From the NCBI GenBank assembly GCA_946902875.1, contig OX336355.1:15409347-15473346 (forward strand): a stretch of 64,000 bases of DNA. Reading direction: 5' to 3'. Shown here one piece after another: positions 18,976-29,690 of this stretch. The stretch's first letter is position 1. Every line of letters starts with the position of its first letter. The translations under genes and the position numbers were made by a program. The notes beneath the pieces were generated by a model. It saw only the letters and a program-made list of their open reading frames with translations. It was not told where the DNA came from and ran no database searches. Source of the stretch: Nematopogon swammerdamellus. Taxonomy: Eukaryota > Arthropoda > Insecta > Lepidoptera > Adelidae.

Positions 18976-19294
18976 AACCGGTCAAGTGCGAGTCGGACTC
19001 GCGCACCGAGGTTTCCGCACCACAAAAAAAAAACATTGAAAAAAAAAACACGTTCTTGTATGGAAACCCCCCTTAATTTTTTACTTATTCTATTTTTTAT
19101 TATTTGTTATATCCGCCATAATAACACATATTCTGTGAAAATTTCAACGGGCTACCTATTACGGTTCTAGAGATACTTACAGCCCTCGGACAGATAGACG
19201 GACGGACAGACGGACGGACGGACGGACGGACAGACAGACAGACAGACGGCGTAGGCAGTAATAGGCTTTCGTACGGGATACGGAAACCTAAAAA
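18976..19294 (+). mobile_element. Repeat E, full length
   Basis: AAACCGGTCAAGTGCGAGTC GGACTCGC at the start, CTTGTATGGAAACCCCCCTT, TTTCAACGGGCTACCTATTA, a long (GACG/GACA)n core and TACGGAAACCTAAAAA at the end. Confidence 0.9.
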
Positions 19295-20253
19295 GTAGGT
19301 ACCATACTAAATATATGTGCTACCCGGCGTAAATAAAATCAGTTATATTCAAAGGTTATATTAGATATCGTTTTCGGATACACTTAACATCAACTGCACA
19401 CAACATATAAACAAACAACAACAATAAACAACAATGGCCACCCCACCAAATTATTTATTTATTTAATAAGAAGTTATACTACTGTTTGGCGTAATTAAAC
19501 ATAATAATAAAAGCTCATACAAATAATTTGTATGCGGTGACGATGACGATGACGTTTTTTCTAAGTTTACTGCCCTTGTGCATAACATATTTTCAATAAC
19601 TTATAAAAAAAAGTTACTGCTCTACAGAATTGAATACTATACGAATAAAAAATACCTATTTAAATCGAGACAGGCCAAAGAAAAGTTATTGTGATACTAT
19701 AGTCACAATAGCTATTTTGAAACATAAAAAAAAATGTTCCCACAATAAAAATTCCGAACTCACCTCTTTAATACCGTACACGGGCCACCTAACTTGAATT
19801 TATATCGCATCATCAATCTTAATAGCTCGGATTAACTGATTATTGGAGCAAAATCATCGTATACGTTCGTTTGACCGAATTTACTTCTATTGTCTGTACA
19901 ATAAGACCTTTTGTTTTGTTTTTTTTTTTATATATTTGAGGCTTTCGTTTGTGGAGAATGAATAAGCGAACTTGGCGTGTTGATTTTAATTTCATTTCAA
20001 TTTTTGATATTACACTCGTAGTACCCTATCACGAAGTTAATTCTATAAATCGTTATAAATAGTAAACCAGTATCGGTAAGTGGGCCTTAGTCGCAGATTC
20101 TCAAAACATCATATTCGCATAATATCCTCAAAACACGATAATCGCAAAACACAACGTTATTATATTTATCACATTAAAAGTACAGTCCTCAACATAATTC
20201 ACAGTGATCTACACGTTTTGTAGTATTGTGGTAATTTCTCAATTTTGTAGTTT
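19295..20253. other. AT-rich unique sequence
   Basis: No gene is seen. A 55-bp piece (19518-19572; CAAATAATTTGTATGCGGTG) is repeated at 23128-23180. Confidence 0.5.
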
Positions 20254-20440
20254 TTCCGTATCCGTCGTACGGGACCCTATTACTAAGCCTACGCCGTCTG
20301 TCTGTCTGTCTGTCCGAGGGCTGTATCTCTTGAACCTTAATAGGTGGCACGTTGAAATTTTCACAGAATATGTGTTATTATATTATGGCCGATATAACAA
20401 CACATAATAAAAATAAGAAAAAGTAAAAAATTCACGTTGG
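20254..20440 (-). mobile_element. Repeat E, 3' part
   Basis: The reversed end (TCCGTATCCGTCGTACGGGA) and the (GTCT)n core lead to GAATATGTGTTATTATATTA; the element fades out after the AAGAAAAAGTAAAAAATT stretch and lacks the head. Confidence 0.8.
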
Positions 20441-21489
20441 GGACACACCTCCGTGAATTTTGCTTGTTTTCCGATGATCCATCGCTTATTCCAATCTTAA
20501 AACTATCGTAGTTATTCCATTAGCATTCCATAAATGATTATTTTCAGGAAAATTAAAAATGTTCACAAAATTTCGATGTTATTTAGTTATTCAACGTTTT
20601 CATACCCCCCTGCACTGATTTCTGTGTAATTTTTCGTAATAGTATACATACATATTGTGTCCTATGTCATACATGAATCCTAAAAACATAGAGTATCGCT
20701 TGAATAACAATGACTATGTGTCGTGAGAATCTGAGAAAATATATTGTGTGTTCTCATTCTTATCAGACTGCTTCTATATACTTCGGTCGTCAAAAGTGAA
20801 ACAATACAATAATATAAATAAATAAAAAATCTTAAAAATATAATAACATTGTAAAATCTGCGCCTACAGCCTTCTCAGTTCTTCAGCTGTATGCTCAATG
20901 TTCTCAGTCACTGACTTTGCTCAATGTTCTCAGTCACTGACTTTGCTCGGTGTTCTCAGTCATTATTATTATTATTTTGTAATATCACACAATTAATGTC
21001 TGAAATAAATGGTTTCTTTATTTATTTATAAAAAAAAAACATTCATAATTAAACTTTTATCGTAAGTAGAATAAACATCAAAATTAGTTACAGATGTTTT
21101 CAAGCTTAATTAAAAATTATACCTACATCATACTTTATTCTCTCATCAAAATGCATTTCTAGGCTAGGTTTAGAAAAATCATAATACCTACATGATATAA
21201 AGGCCTCTCGCCGGTCGTAGTATAGCGCGGAGCGGTCCATCCTATCGGATCTATAGATCCGTAATGACCATTAATCACAATCTAATACTTATTGAATGGC
21301 TATCATTATCTAGAGTATGTATGTATGTACCTCTGCGCGCACGTACATAGCAATACTTTAAGGCTATACTTGAATCTAAGGGGTGCTCTGGGAAAAAATT
21401 CTGGTTATAAAATTTTTTTTTTTTTGCTTATTTTGAATTTTTTACTCACCTCGCTTTTAGCCATTCCTGTGTTCAGTTGTGTTAACAGG
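20441..21489. other. AT-rich sequence with a 26-bp tandem repeat
   Basis: At 20893-20962 the unit GCTCAATGTTCTCAGTCACT GACTTT is repeated 2.7 times. Nothing else is recognised. Confidence 0.6.
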
Positions 21490-22186
21490 GAGGGCCTGTC
21501 TGAAAATTAGCAGAGCTGCATAGCCTGCCCTCCTACTTTGTTGTATAGCCAAAGGTATTGTATTAACCAAGCTGGCTTCTAAAAAGCTGGGCGTACTCAA
21601 TAAGGTTCGACGGTACTTCACGTTGGACCAAAAGCTGTTTCTGTATAAATCGCAGATCATGTCTTGCTTGGAGTACTGCTCGCACCTATGGGGTGGCTCT
21701 GCCAAATACCAGCTTGCGCCTCTGGACTCGATCCAGCGTCGAGCCGTGCGACTAGTGGGTGACACCGAAGTGTCCCGCGATCTAGAACCACTGCAACACC
21801 GTAGGGATGTCGGCTCCCTAAGTGTGTTCTATCGCTTATTCCATGGGGAGTGCTCGGAGGAGCTGTTCAACGCGATCCCGCCGTCCCCTTTCCACCTCCG
21901 CACCACACGCACTGGGCAGGGATTGCATCCCTATACGCTGGACTTACCGCGGATGCGTACCAATCGATTCGGCAGATCTTTCATTTACAGAACCGGTAAA
22001 CGGTGGAACGCCCTCCCTGCTCATATATTTCCCCCCAAGTACAATCTCGGGTCTTTCAAGAGGGGCGTGAATTGGCACCTGTCAGGCCGGCCTGGCATTC
22101 GCAACCCCCGAATACGACCGAATGTCCATGGGCGCCCATATGACACCTCATGGGTGCCTCGGCGCCATATGTCGAGCTTACAATAA
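21490..22186 (+). pseudogene. CR1/Jockey-like LINE, reverse transcriptase C-terminal part
   Basis: The frame from about 21560 to the stop at 22184-22186 reads KLASKKLGVLNKVRRYFT, LYKSQIMSCLEYCSHLWGGS, LDSIQRRAVRLVGD, GSLSVFYRLFHGECSEEL and KRWNALPAHIFPPKYNLGSF. These are the conserved post-polymerase motifs of CR1/Jockey-type LINEs. The catalytic domain and 5' half are missing. The last 187 codons are intact, suggesting a fairly young copy. Its 3' end directly abuts a repeat E. Confidence 0.85.
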
Positions 22187-22187
22187 A

Positions 22188-22508
22188 AAAACTGGCTAAG
22201 TGCGAGTCGGACACGCGCATCGAGGTTTCCGCACCACAAAAAAAAACATTGGAAAAAAACACGTTTCTTGTATGGGAACCCCCCTTAATTTTTTACTTTC
22301 TCTATTTTTTATTATTTGTTGTTATATCCGCCATAATAACATAACATATTGTGTAAAAATTTCAACGGGCTACCTATTACGGTTCAAGAGATACAGTCCT
22401 CGGACAGACGGACGGACGGACAGACGGACGGACGGACAGACGGACGGACGGACAGACAGACGGCGTAGGCTTCGTAATAGGCTTCCGTACGGGATACGGA
22501 AACCTAAA
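22188..22508 (+). mobile_element. Repeat E, full length
   Basis: It starts CTGGCTAAGTGCGAGTCGGA, has CTTGTATGGGAACCCCCCTT, the TTACGGTTCAAGAGATACAG segment, a (GACGGACG)n core and a terminal GGAAACCTAAAAAA. Confidence 0.9.
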
Positions 22509-22904
22509 AAAAAAGGTTTAGTTTTTTTAGGGGTTGCGTATGTATACGGAGCCGTAAAAAATGGGTTGAAAAATAAAGAGAAATACTTGGGCCAGCGCAG
22601 CACATGACAGCACAGAGTCAGTCCAGAAGTGAACCACGCTGGTACCGCTGCAGCTAGTGTATAAATAAATGAATCAGCCTATTGTAAGTGGCGGTTATCT
22701 ATGGCACAATAAAATCGAAATGATTAATTCTATGCGGCTGCTCTAACGAGGACCGATTTTGGGGTCAACATTGAATTAAATATGTAGAAGAAGGATCGCT
22801 TTGTCGAGGAGGCGAAAGATAAGTGCGCAAAGAAAGACGAAAGAACAAGATGCTTGTACCTACTTGTGTTACGTGCGTTAGAATTTATACTTCGCTGGCG
22901 TGTT
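22509..22904. other. Unique sequence
   Basis: No gene or repeat is recognised. Confidence 0.4.
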
Positions 22905-23083
22905 TAAAAAACCCCTAATCTCCTCCCCTCTCTCCTCTCTCTTCCCCCTCTCTCTTCCCTTCTCTCCCTCTCATTCCAACCTCTTCCTCTTTCCCCCATT
23001 TCTACGCGCTCTCATTCTCCACCTCACCCTCGCTCTCCCTCTCTTCCCTCTGCCCCTCTATCCCCCTCCTCCCACAATCTCCA
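22905..23083. repeat. Polypyrimidine (CT-rich) tract
   Basis: About 180 bp of almost pure C and T on the + strand, for example CTCCTCTCTCTTCCCCCTCT. The open frame through it is low complexity, not a gene. Confidence 0.85.
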
Positions 23084-23192
23084 ACTGTCTTCGCTTATCC
23101 ATCGGACAGCACCGCACAATACCTACATACAAATAATTTGTATGCGGTGACGATGACGTGACGTTTTTTCTCAGTTTACTCCCCATTACCAT

Positions 23193-23497
23193 CAGTCAGT
23201 CAGTCAGTCAGCGTGTAAGCGTCCACTGCTGGACATACGCCTCTTCAATTTTCCTCCAGTCCCTTGCATCCCTATACGCGTACCGCTGAAAGCCGGGACG
23301 GCCTTCAGCGGTACGCAACCACTGCTTTCCGCCGACGTACTTGATGTCGTCGTCCCACCTGGCGGGTGGTTTTCCCACACTCCGTTTTCCTGTCCACGGC
23401 CGTCGTCTCTACGGCTGACGTGTCCAGCCCACTGCCACTTGAGCTTGGCCACCCGGTATCCAATATCGACTACTTTGGTACCTACCATTTTCATAAC
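23193..23497 (-). pseudogene. LINE C-terminal remnant (EAYVQQW family)
   Basis: The - strand shows TKVVDIGYRVAKLKWQWAGH VSRRD followed by the PPARWDDD..GKQWF region in shifted frames. It contains an internal 13-bp hairpin (23278-23290 with 23304-23316) caused by an inverted partial duplication. Confidence 0.75.
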
Positions 23498-23622
23498 GCG
23501 CTTAAAAAGGTAGCCGGGAGTGGATGGATGAGAAGAGCGGAAGACCGCGTGTGGTGGCGTGCCTTGGGAGAGGCCTATGTCCAGCAGTGGACCTATACAG
23601 GCTGATGATGATGATGATGCTT
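23498..23622 (+). pseudogene. LINE 3' end (subfamily 2), opposite orientation
   Basis: LKKVAGSGWMRRAEDRVWWR ALGEAYVQQW then stop and (GATGAT)n. A near twin lies at 58150-58352. It is joined back to back to the previous reverse-oriented LINE end. Confidence 0.8.
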
Positions 23623-24114
23623 AAAGAAGTATAACTTCAAAAAAATTCTCACTTTGTCACACTTATCTTTACTCACGTATATGAAATTTTTCTGCAAATG
23701 AAGTGCGAGCCGGTCAAATGTTGGTATGTAAGAAAGTATACAATGTATGGCGATTACCCGTTTCTGGTTATTAATTTCCATGGAGGTCAAGCTTAGTACG
23801 TACATGAACAGCACATGTTGATTTATAACAAAATTCGGACCTTGAGCGCCCGTACAAACAAAAGTTAATAATTTGACAGACCATCACACTATGTGACTAA
23901 GACGTATTGGCTGATAAATATTTTGAAATTTTCCTATTACTGATATCGGCTGGGTGTGGGATATATCATATTCACAGAGCATTTGAGCTGGTTGGAGGGG
24001 AAAAGTAAGTACCGGTTGACTTACTTCATACTAGACGCTAGATCTCATGCATGACTCAGTGGAAGACGTTCAGCCCCAGTAGAAACACGGTACAGACTAC
24101 TTTTATCGTAGTAC
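23623..24114. other. Unique sequence
   Basis: No gene or recognised repeat. Confidence 0.4.
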
Positions 24115-24404
24115 CAGGCCTCACGCACTCTATGTACTTGCGCGCGCTAACTACCTATCGCCCGACGGGCCGCCGGCGGTCTTTTTCAGAACAAATTCGT
24201 CAGCCGCGCGAAGTATACATAGACGCTCGCCCACGCAACTGCGCGCAGCTGCAAAGCAATAAACACTTTACACTCGATCGTTAAGGTACATTTTCGCACG
24301 CAGCGATTGGCGATGTGAAACAGTAGGCTATTAAAGCCCGAAGGTAGGAACATTTTCTATAGAGTGATTTATCTGTTACGAAGTAACTATTAAGTAATCT
24401 GTGG
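24115..24404 (+). repeat. 290-bp GC-rich repeat, copy 1
   Basis: CAGGCCTCACGCACTCTATG to TAAGTAATCTGTGG recurs in inverted orientation at 28220-28509 with only scattered differences. It holds GGGCCGCCGGCGGTC, CAGCTGC and CAATAAACAC. Family unknown; no coding frame. Confidence 0.85.
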
Positions 24405-24523
24405 TAGTACCTTCTAAAATGTCGTAAGTAAAATGGTCATTATGGTTTCAGTACAACTGTTCCGTTCCCCATGGCGCTTCCAACTACTCCTTATTCCGTG
24501 GTCATACTAATAAACTAATACTT

Positions 24524-24762
24524 AGTCAGCCAATCAATCAGCGTGTATGTGTCCACTGCTGGACATACCTCTGGGCCTCTCCATTTTCCTCCCACTCCTC
24601 CCGGCCTTCAGCGGCACGGAACCACTGCTTTCCGCCGACGTACTTGATGTCGTCCCACCTGGCGGGTGGTCTTCCCACACTCCGTTTTCCTGTCCACGGC
24701 CGCCAGTGTAGGACACGGTTACTCTAACGATCGTCGTCTCTTCGGCTGACGTGCCCAGCTAC
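24524..24762 (-). pseudogene. LINE C-terminal remnant (EAYVQQW family)
   Basis: The reversed CAGCGTGTATGTGTCCACTG and GTCGTCCCACCTGGCGGGTG sequences match the other copies; the reading frame is broken. Confidence 0.75.
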
Positions 24763-25341
24763 TAATACTTTTGGATCCAAATAATTAGACCGAAGTTTCT
24801 ACGGGCGACCTCGATCTCAATATATGAATATCCTTATAACTCGAGAATCACTTTATCGAATTACATACGGTTTTCACTGTTACATTCCGTCCTTCTCAAG
24901 ATGGTTAATATAAATCATAACGCTACATCATCGGCGGCCTGAGCTGTGAGCAAAAAGTCACACGAAGCGAAGTCGCGAGCAAAAGCTTGTAGAATATAAT
25001 AAAATTATGGTGTAATAGACGTTTTGGCTATTAATGGATAAGCTCAATTTTATTTTGAAGACATACCTATTTGTATTTATCTATTTTCTATATATCTGCT
25101 CTATGAAGCTTCTATTCTACATTGTAGCAATTGTAGTAAAGTATGAGTAATGTACTAACATTATTGAGTTGATACAAATTACGTATAAAAATTTTACAAA
25201 AGCTGATACACTTAATTAATAAGTCTGTGTAGTCAGAACTCTCAGTAAAATTGTTAATCTTGCTCTCAAGCTGTGTTTTCGATAGACTGTAGGTGATGTT
25301 AATATATTATGTGGATAGTCACTATAATACTTTTAATATTG
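24763..25341. other. AT-rich sequence with Helitron-like end
   Basis: ACACGAAGCGAAGTCGCGAG CAAAAGC (24961-24988) resembles a decayed Helitron terminus. A stretch at 25145-25200 is repeated at 47375-47430. Confidence 0.35.
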
Positions 25342-25677
25342 TACCGTGTGGGGCCGGTACTTTAAAAGAATAGCCCCACTGCATCTCTCCCCGTGTATGT
25401 CGTAAAAGGAGACTAAGGCATATGAATATGACTCCCTTCTTATATTACTAGGCGGTAGGGCTTAACCAGCCCGCGTTGATACCACCATACTGAATGACAG
25501 GTCGGTCGAAACGGCTATGTAAATAGTTTGTGTTTTCCGTCCAGTTCAGTGTACCCGGCACGACCGAAGGGAAGCACTGACGTGGCACCAAGTTCACCCG
25601 GTGTTATGGCTGTGGTTATGGGCTGACATCACGGATGTTGCATGTGATGTAGCCAACCGTGTCAGATTACATAAAAA
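25342..25677 (+). mobile_element. SINE-A, full length
   Basis: Complete head (TACCGTGTGGGGCCGGTACT), body with A-type GACGTGGCACCAAGTTC and the tail. A short duplication occurs inside the tail (GTTATGGCTGTGGTTATGGG). Confidence 0.9.
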
Positions 25678-25876
25678 ATTATGAAGAAAAAAATACCCTG
25701 CGAAAACTCTTGTCGGTTCTTCTACGTGCGTGTAATCGAGCCGGATAGAACAAATTGTGACAAGTTCGAGCGCAGTATTACTGCCGAGAGGATGCTCAAT
25801 AGTATCTGAGGCTCAAAAACAATTAAAAATAAACAATTCTCTATAGAATATAGAAATAAAAATGTCTTCAACATGT

Positions 25877-26513
25877 AAAGTCATAAAAACAATTTTTGTT
25901 TTAGTTTCACGGACGCAATCACCGCTTACTGCAGTATTCCATTCCTCACTGCGGATATAAATAAGGCACCCTTGCTACTGACTTTTTTTTTTAAGTAATC
26001 CGGTATGGGTGGCTGAGTTGGAGGGGCTAAAGCCAGGCTAAAGCGCATACTCCGACCAGCCAATATCATCTCCGAGAAGGTAGGTGCCATACCGGAGACT
26101 TTCCTGGATTGCTGGCTATACTGGACTAGACAAGAACACAACCGAGGCTGCTATGCGGCCATCTTACATCCAGTACGATGGTACCAACCCAGTCGGCTAC
26201 AATTTGAGCCTACCACCTAGTAAGGGGCAAGGGAAGGGACCTACAGTTTTACACCGGTTCCGAACGGTGAAGCAGCAGGAGTAGGTATGTACGTAAATTT
26301 TTTTCGTCAGAAAAAACTCATTGGTACACGCCGACCGGATTCGAACCGCGGACCTCTCGCATGAGAAGCCGATGCCCAAACCACTCGGCAACCCGGCGCT
26401 TCATATAAACTATAAAGTCATAAAACAATTTTTGTTTTAGTTTCACGGACACAATCACCGCTTACTATTCCATACCTCATTGCGGATATAAATAAGGCAC
26501 CCTTGCTACTGAC
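25877..26513. repeat. About 105-bp direct duplication around a SINE-C
   Basis: AAAGTCATAAAA..CAATTTTTGTTTTAG through GCACCCTTGCTACTGAC occurs at 25877-25982 and 26413-26513. The second copy ends 40 bp from the dys exon. A SINE-C starts exactly at the end of the first copy. Confidence 0.85.
25983..26400 (-). mobile_element. SINE-C, full length
   Basis: It has poly-T, GTAATCCGGTATGGGTGGCT, the central domain, the linker and the tRNA-like head with B box GGATTCGAACC and a modified A box (CACTCGGCAACC). A 12-bp local duplication is present near 26030 (CTAAAGCCAGGCTAAAGC). Confidence 0.9.
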
Positions 26514-26552
26514 TGCACCCACAGAATGGCAGGTGTGATGATGTGAACTCAC

Positions 26553-26642
26553 CATGGAGTGTCCGAGGTACTCTGCTGCGTTGTCGGAGATGTAGAGTAG
26601 CTTTCCGTTCTGCGTCATCATCATCAGGAATCCGTTCAGCGC
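26553..26642 (-). CDS. dys: bHLH-PAS transcription factor, first PAS-A exon (Dysfusion-like)
   Basis: A 90-bp exon lies between acceptor TGTGCGCAG and donor ATG|GTGAGT. It encodes exactly 30 codons, [43 protein letters not shown] at the start of PAS-A is typical of this family, and EYLGHSM joins in phase 0 to EDLLIHGDS of the exon at 10223-10396. The bHLH exon is not found up to position 64000, so the gene spans more than this window. Confidence 0.85.
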
Positions 26643-27180
26643 CTGCGCACAAAACACATTTTATAAATGTTTAGTAGCAAAACAATCTTTGTAATTTTGT
26701 ATGAATAAACTTTATTTCGGGGAAAGAGTGAATTGAGATTTCATTTAGTCAATAAAAGTTATTATTTTATTATACTGTAATCTTTTAATTTTATAATTTA
26801 TATTAAATTAAAAAAAATTCCGTCCATCTCCGCCGACTCCTCCATCATGCCCAAATAATTAAATATTATTTAATTTAATATATAATGAAATTTAGATGTA
26901 ATGAAATTATAAATAATGAAATTTACTAAAAAATAAAACTAACTTATAAATTATAAATTCCTCAAGGGGCCTCGTCTCGGGGATAGTTCCCACGACGGCT
27001 ACCGCGTTGGCCCCCAGACAACTCTTTGTCAGAGACATGAGATTTAATTTTATTAGTTTTGATTATTTAATTTAATTCGTTAATTAAAAATAATAACATT
27101 GTTACGATTTTTATTTATTAACATATTTATATAAGTTTTAATAATAAAAAACACAACACATGAATTCATACGCCCATGTA
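26643..27180. other. AT-rich intron sequence
   Basis: TAATGAAATTTA-type short repeats at 26875-26935. The GC-richer piece 26953-27035 looks like retroelement 3' sequence but is unassigned. No exon is seen. Confidence 0.45.
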
Positions 27181-27303
27181 AATATTATATGTGGTGATCG
27201 GTGTTGTACTGTAATTTATAAGAGTACTTGCAGCACAACACTGACTACTCTGCTTGCTTACCCCGATTGTCGGGATACAGCGTGTGGTATGTATGCATGT
27301 TCT
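27181..27303 (+). mobile_element. SINE-D, 3' fragment
   Basis: GTGGTGATCGGTGTTGTACT, GCAGCACAACACTGACTACT and CCGATTGTCGGGATACAGCG with a short (ATGT) tail. Confidence 0.8.
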
Positions 27304-27344
27304 TATTAGTGTCCATACGAATGCATAGTGATTGGTATTAATGT

Positions 27345-27778
27345 TTAACCGACTTCAAATAATGGAGGAGGTTCTCAATTCGACTGTATTTTTTTTATGT
27401 TTGTTACCTCAGAACTTTCGACTGGGTGAACCGATTTTGAAAATTATTTTTTTATTTCAAAGCTAGTGCTTCCCGTGTGATCCCATTTCAATTTGGTCAA
27501 GATCGGATTGGAAAGCGAGGCGGAATCGCGAGGCCGAAGTCCGACCGATTCCGCCGAGTACATTAATAGCAAAAAATTACTAAAAAAAACTATGAAATAA
27601 AAAACTATTTAAAACAATATAAAAACCGCCCTCAAAAATGTATGAAATAAAAAAAAATCAAACCGTTGAAGGCGGTGCGCACCGCCTTCAACTCTAGGGT
27701 TTGATTTTTTTTTATTTCATACATTTTTGAAGGTGGTTTTTATATATTTTTAAATAGTTTTTTTCCAGGACACATTAA
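27345..27778 (+). mobile_element. Foldback repeat J
   Basis: It begins AACCGACTTCAAATAATGGA GGAGG, passes GGTCAAGATCGGATTGGAAA and ends in a 168-bp near-palindrome (27599-27766, centre 27678/27679) with arms of about 80 bp around GAAGGCGGTGC/GCACCGCCTTC. A second copy lies reversed at 52795-53133. Confidence 0.8.
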
Positions 27779-27819
27779 CTAATACGAGAAAATACGAAAG
27801 TAGGTACCGGCCGTCTGGC

Positions 27820-28060
27820 AACCTCACTTCCGGCACGTCTCAGCACTACGCAAGCGCACCGTTAGTGCGGCAACATCATAACTCAATTTTTCGCTCATAA
27901 ATAACTCAGCGGCGAGTGCGTGTTGGTTTAAGGGTGTAGTAGATAAAGGTATTTATTAGCGCATGCGCTGGATTGCGGGTATTACTCACTTTAGCGCGGG
28001 ACGTGCGGCGCGGAGGCGGAGCTGCGCGAGCGCAGGTGGTGGTCATAGCTCGGATTTGAA
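27820..28060. other. GC- and CpG-rich block
   Basis: CTCACTTTAGCGCGGGACGT GCGGCG and neighbours are much richer in CpG than the surroundings. It may be regulatory or an old repeat; no frame supports coding. Confidence 0.35.
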
Positions 28061-28219
28061 TTTTGTCTCTAAAATATTTTAAACTTTCTATGCATTATTT
28101 TATTAAATATTTTCTTTGGACTTTAACACAAGCTCTGAACATACGAATACACACGTTTTAGTAGATACCTAATGTATTGTTAACCCATCGTGCGCCAGAG
28201 GACCTATTTCGCCCCAAAG

Positions 28220-28509
28220 CCACAGATTACTTAATAGTTACTTCGTAACAGATAAACCACTCCATAGAAAATGTTCCTACCTTCGGGCTTTAATAGCCTA
28301 CTGTTTCATGTCGCCAATCGCTGCGTGCAAAAATGAACCTTAACGATCGAGTGTAAAGTGGTTATTGCTTTGCAGCTGCGCGCAGTTGCGTGGGCGAGCG
28401 TCTACGTATGCTTCGCGCGGCTGACGAATTTCCACTGAAATAGACCGCCGGCGGCCCGTCGGGCGGTAGGTAGTTAGCGCGCGCAAGTACATAGAGTGCG
28501 TGAGGCCTG
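28220..28509 (-). repeat. 290-bp GC-rich repeat, copy 2 (inverted)
   Basis: Reverse complement of 24115-24404 from CCACAGATTACTTAATAGTT to GTGCGTGAGGCCTG. The pair is separated by about 3.8 kb, with the dys PAS exon between. Confidence 0.85.
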
Positions 28510-28608
28510 CCAAAACGGCGTAATATTTAATCTGCTCAGATATATTACGTAGGGTGCTAAAGAAATTTCCGAGATTTCAGAGAATTTCAGGAAGTCATTT
28601 TTAATTTC

Positions 28609-28937
28609 ATACATACCACACACGCTGTATCCCGACAACCGAGGTAAGCAGAGTAATCGGTGTTGTGCTGCAAGAACTCGGGAAAATTGCAACACAACAT
28701 CGACCACCACGTTTAGCAAAGTATTCGGTCAAGATAACTATCAAGCAGCAAGTAAGGCACAAAGACCCACCTGCTGCACGACTCGGTGGAAGGACCGTGC
28801 CAAGGTGAGAGGTGGCAAGCCTGTCGCCCTTCAGCACGGCCTCTCGTCCTTATCCCTTACTCGCCTTTTACGACATGCACGGGGAGAGACGCAGTGGGGA
28901 TATTCTTTTTAAGTACCGGCCTCACACAGACCTTTTC
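28609..28937 (-). mobile_element. SINE-D, nearly full length
   Basis: Reversed tail and body (ACGCTGTATCCCGACAACCG, GCAGCAAGTAAGGCACAAAG, CCTGTCGCCCTTCAGCACGG) and head (CTTTTTAAGTACCGGCCTCA CAC). TAATTTCAT occurs on both sides (28602-28610, 28938-28946) and may be the target duplication. Confidence 0.85.
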
Positions 28938-29069
28938 TAATTTCATTTAATTAAATTTTCAGGTACATATGTGATTTTGGTTCTAATTAAAATATATATT
29001 TTCTGCCTTCAAATATATTTTCAAGATCACTTCATACATACTAATCCATACTCATAGTGTGAATATGAG

Positions 29070-29170
29070 ATATAGCACTAGCGCGCGCGCACGCGTTTAT
29101 TGAATTATCCGCGCTGGCTCGGCACGCACGCGCCCGCGCCGCCGCGCCGCGCAGCTGTGACTGCTTACTC
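29070..29170. other. CpG-rich block
   Basis: AGCGCGCGCGCACGCGTTTA, then CGCCCGCGCCGCCGCGCCGC. No exon can be called; possible regulatory DNA within the dys intron. Confidence 0.3.
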
Positions 29171-29259
29171 CATCTAGACATGCACTCACAGCTAGGGCGC
29201 TTCACATCCATGTTAGTTACCTAGATGTAGATATATGTCCTGTTCAATGTTTTGGTTTT

Positions 29260-29690
29260 GTTTGAGTCAGTGGGACCGCAGCACATGTTCCGAACAGCCA
29301 ATACCTACCACCTTTTATACCGTGTGGGGCCGGTACTTTAAAAGAATAGCCCCACTGCATCTCTCCCCGTGCATGTCGTAAAAGGCGACTAAGGGATATG
29401 ACTCCCTTCTTATATTAATAGGTGGTAGGGTTTAACCCGCCCGGGTTCGTACCACCGCACTGAATTAAAGGTCGGTCGAAACGGCTATGTAAATAGTTTG
29501 TGTTTTCTGTCCAGTTCAGTGTAGCCGGTACGACCGAAGGGAAGCACTGACGTGGCATCATGTTCACCCGGTGTTATGGGCTGACATTACGGATGTTGTA
29601 GGTTATGTAGCCAACCGTGTCAGTTTCCATAATAAAAAAAAACCTCTGAAAAGTTGCCATGCCGGAGAATTTCTTTTTGGATTGCAATGG
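29260..29690 (-). mobile_element. Decayed SINE-C split by SINE-A
   Basis: GAGTCAGTGGGACCGCAGCA CATGTTCCGAACAGCCAATA (29260-29306) and GTTGCCATGCCGGAGAA..GGATTGC (29652-29685) are consecutive pieces of a SINE-C, with the SINE-A at 29318-29642 between them. Confidence 0.6.
29318..29642 (+). mobile_element. SINE-A, full length
   Basis: Complete head, central domain (GGTGGTAGGGTTTAACCCGC), A-type GACGTGGCATCATG and tail to CCATAATAAAAAAAA. Confidence 0.9.

Larger units (their letters stand above)
10397..26552 (-). other. dys: Long repeat-filled dys intron
   Basis: It is bounded by GTGAGT (donor, complement of 26547-26552) and TAG (acceptor, complement of 10397-10399), about 16.2 kb. It contains SINEs, LINE remnants, a minisatellite, repeat E copies and a hAT-like MITE; no further exon of the gene is recognised in it. 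Confidence 0.75.

Noticed and set aside
22900..23136. 78-residue leucine/serine/proline-rich frame
   Set aside because: Encoded by a simple CT-rich tract.
24115..24404. Long terminal repeat of a retrotransposon
   Set aside because: No TG..CA ends, primer-binding site or internal region; the second copy is inverted.
27820..29170. Promoter or first exon of dys in the CpG-rich blocks
   Set aside because: No bHLH-coding frame, splice donor or start context could be identified; kept only as GC-rich blocks.
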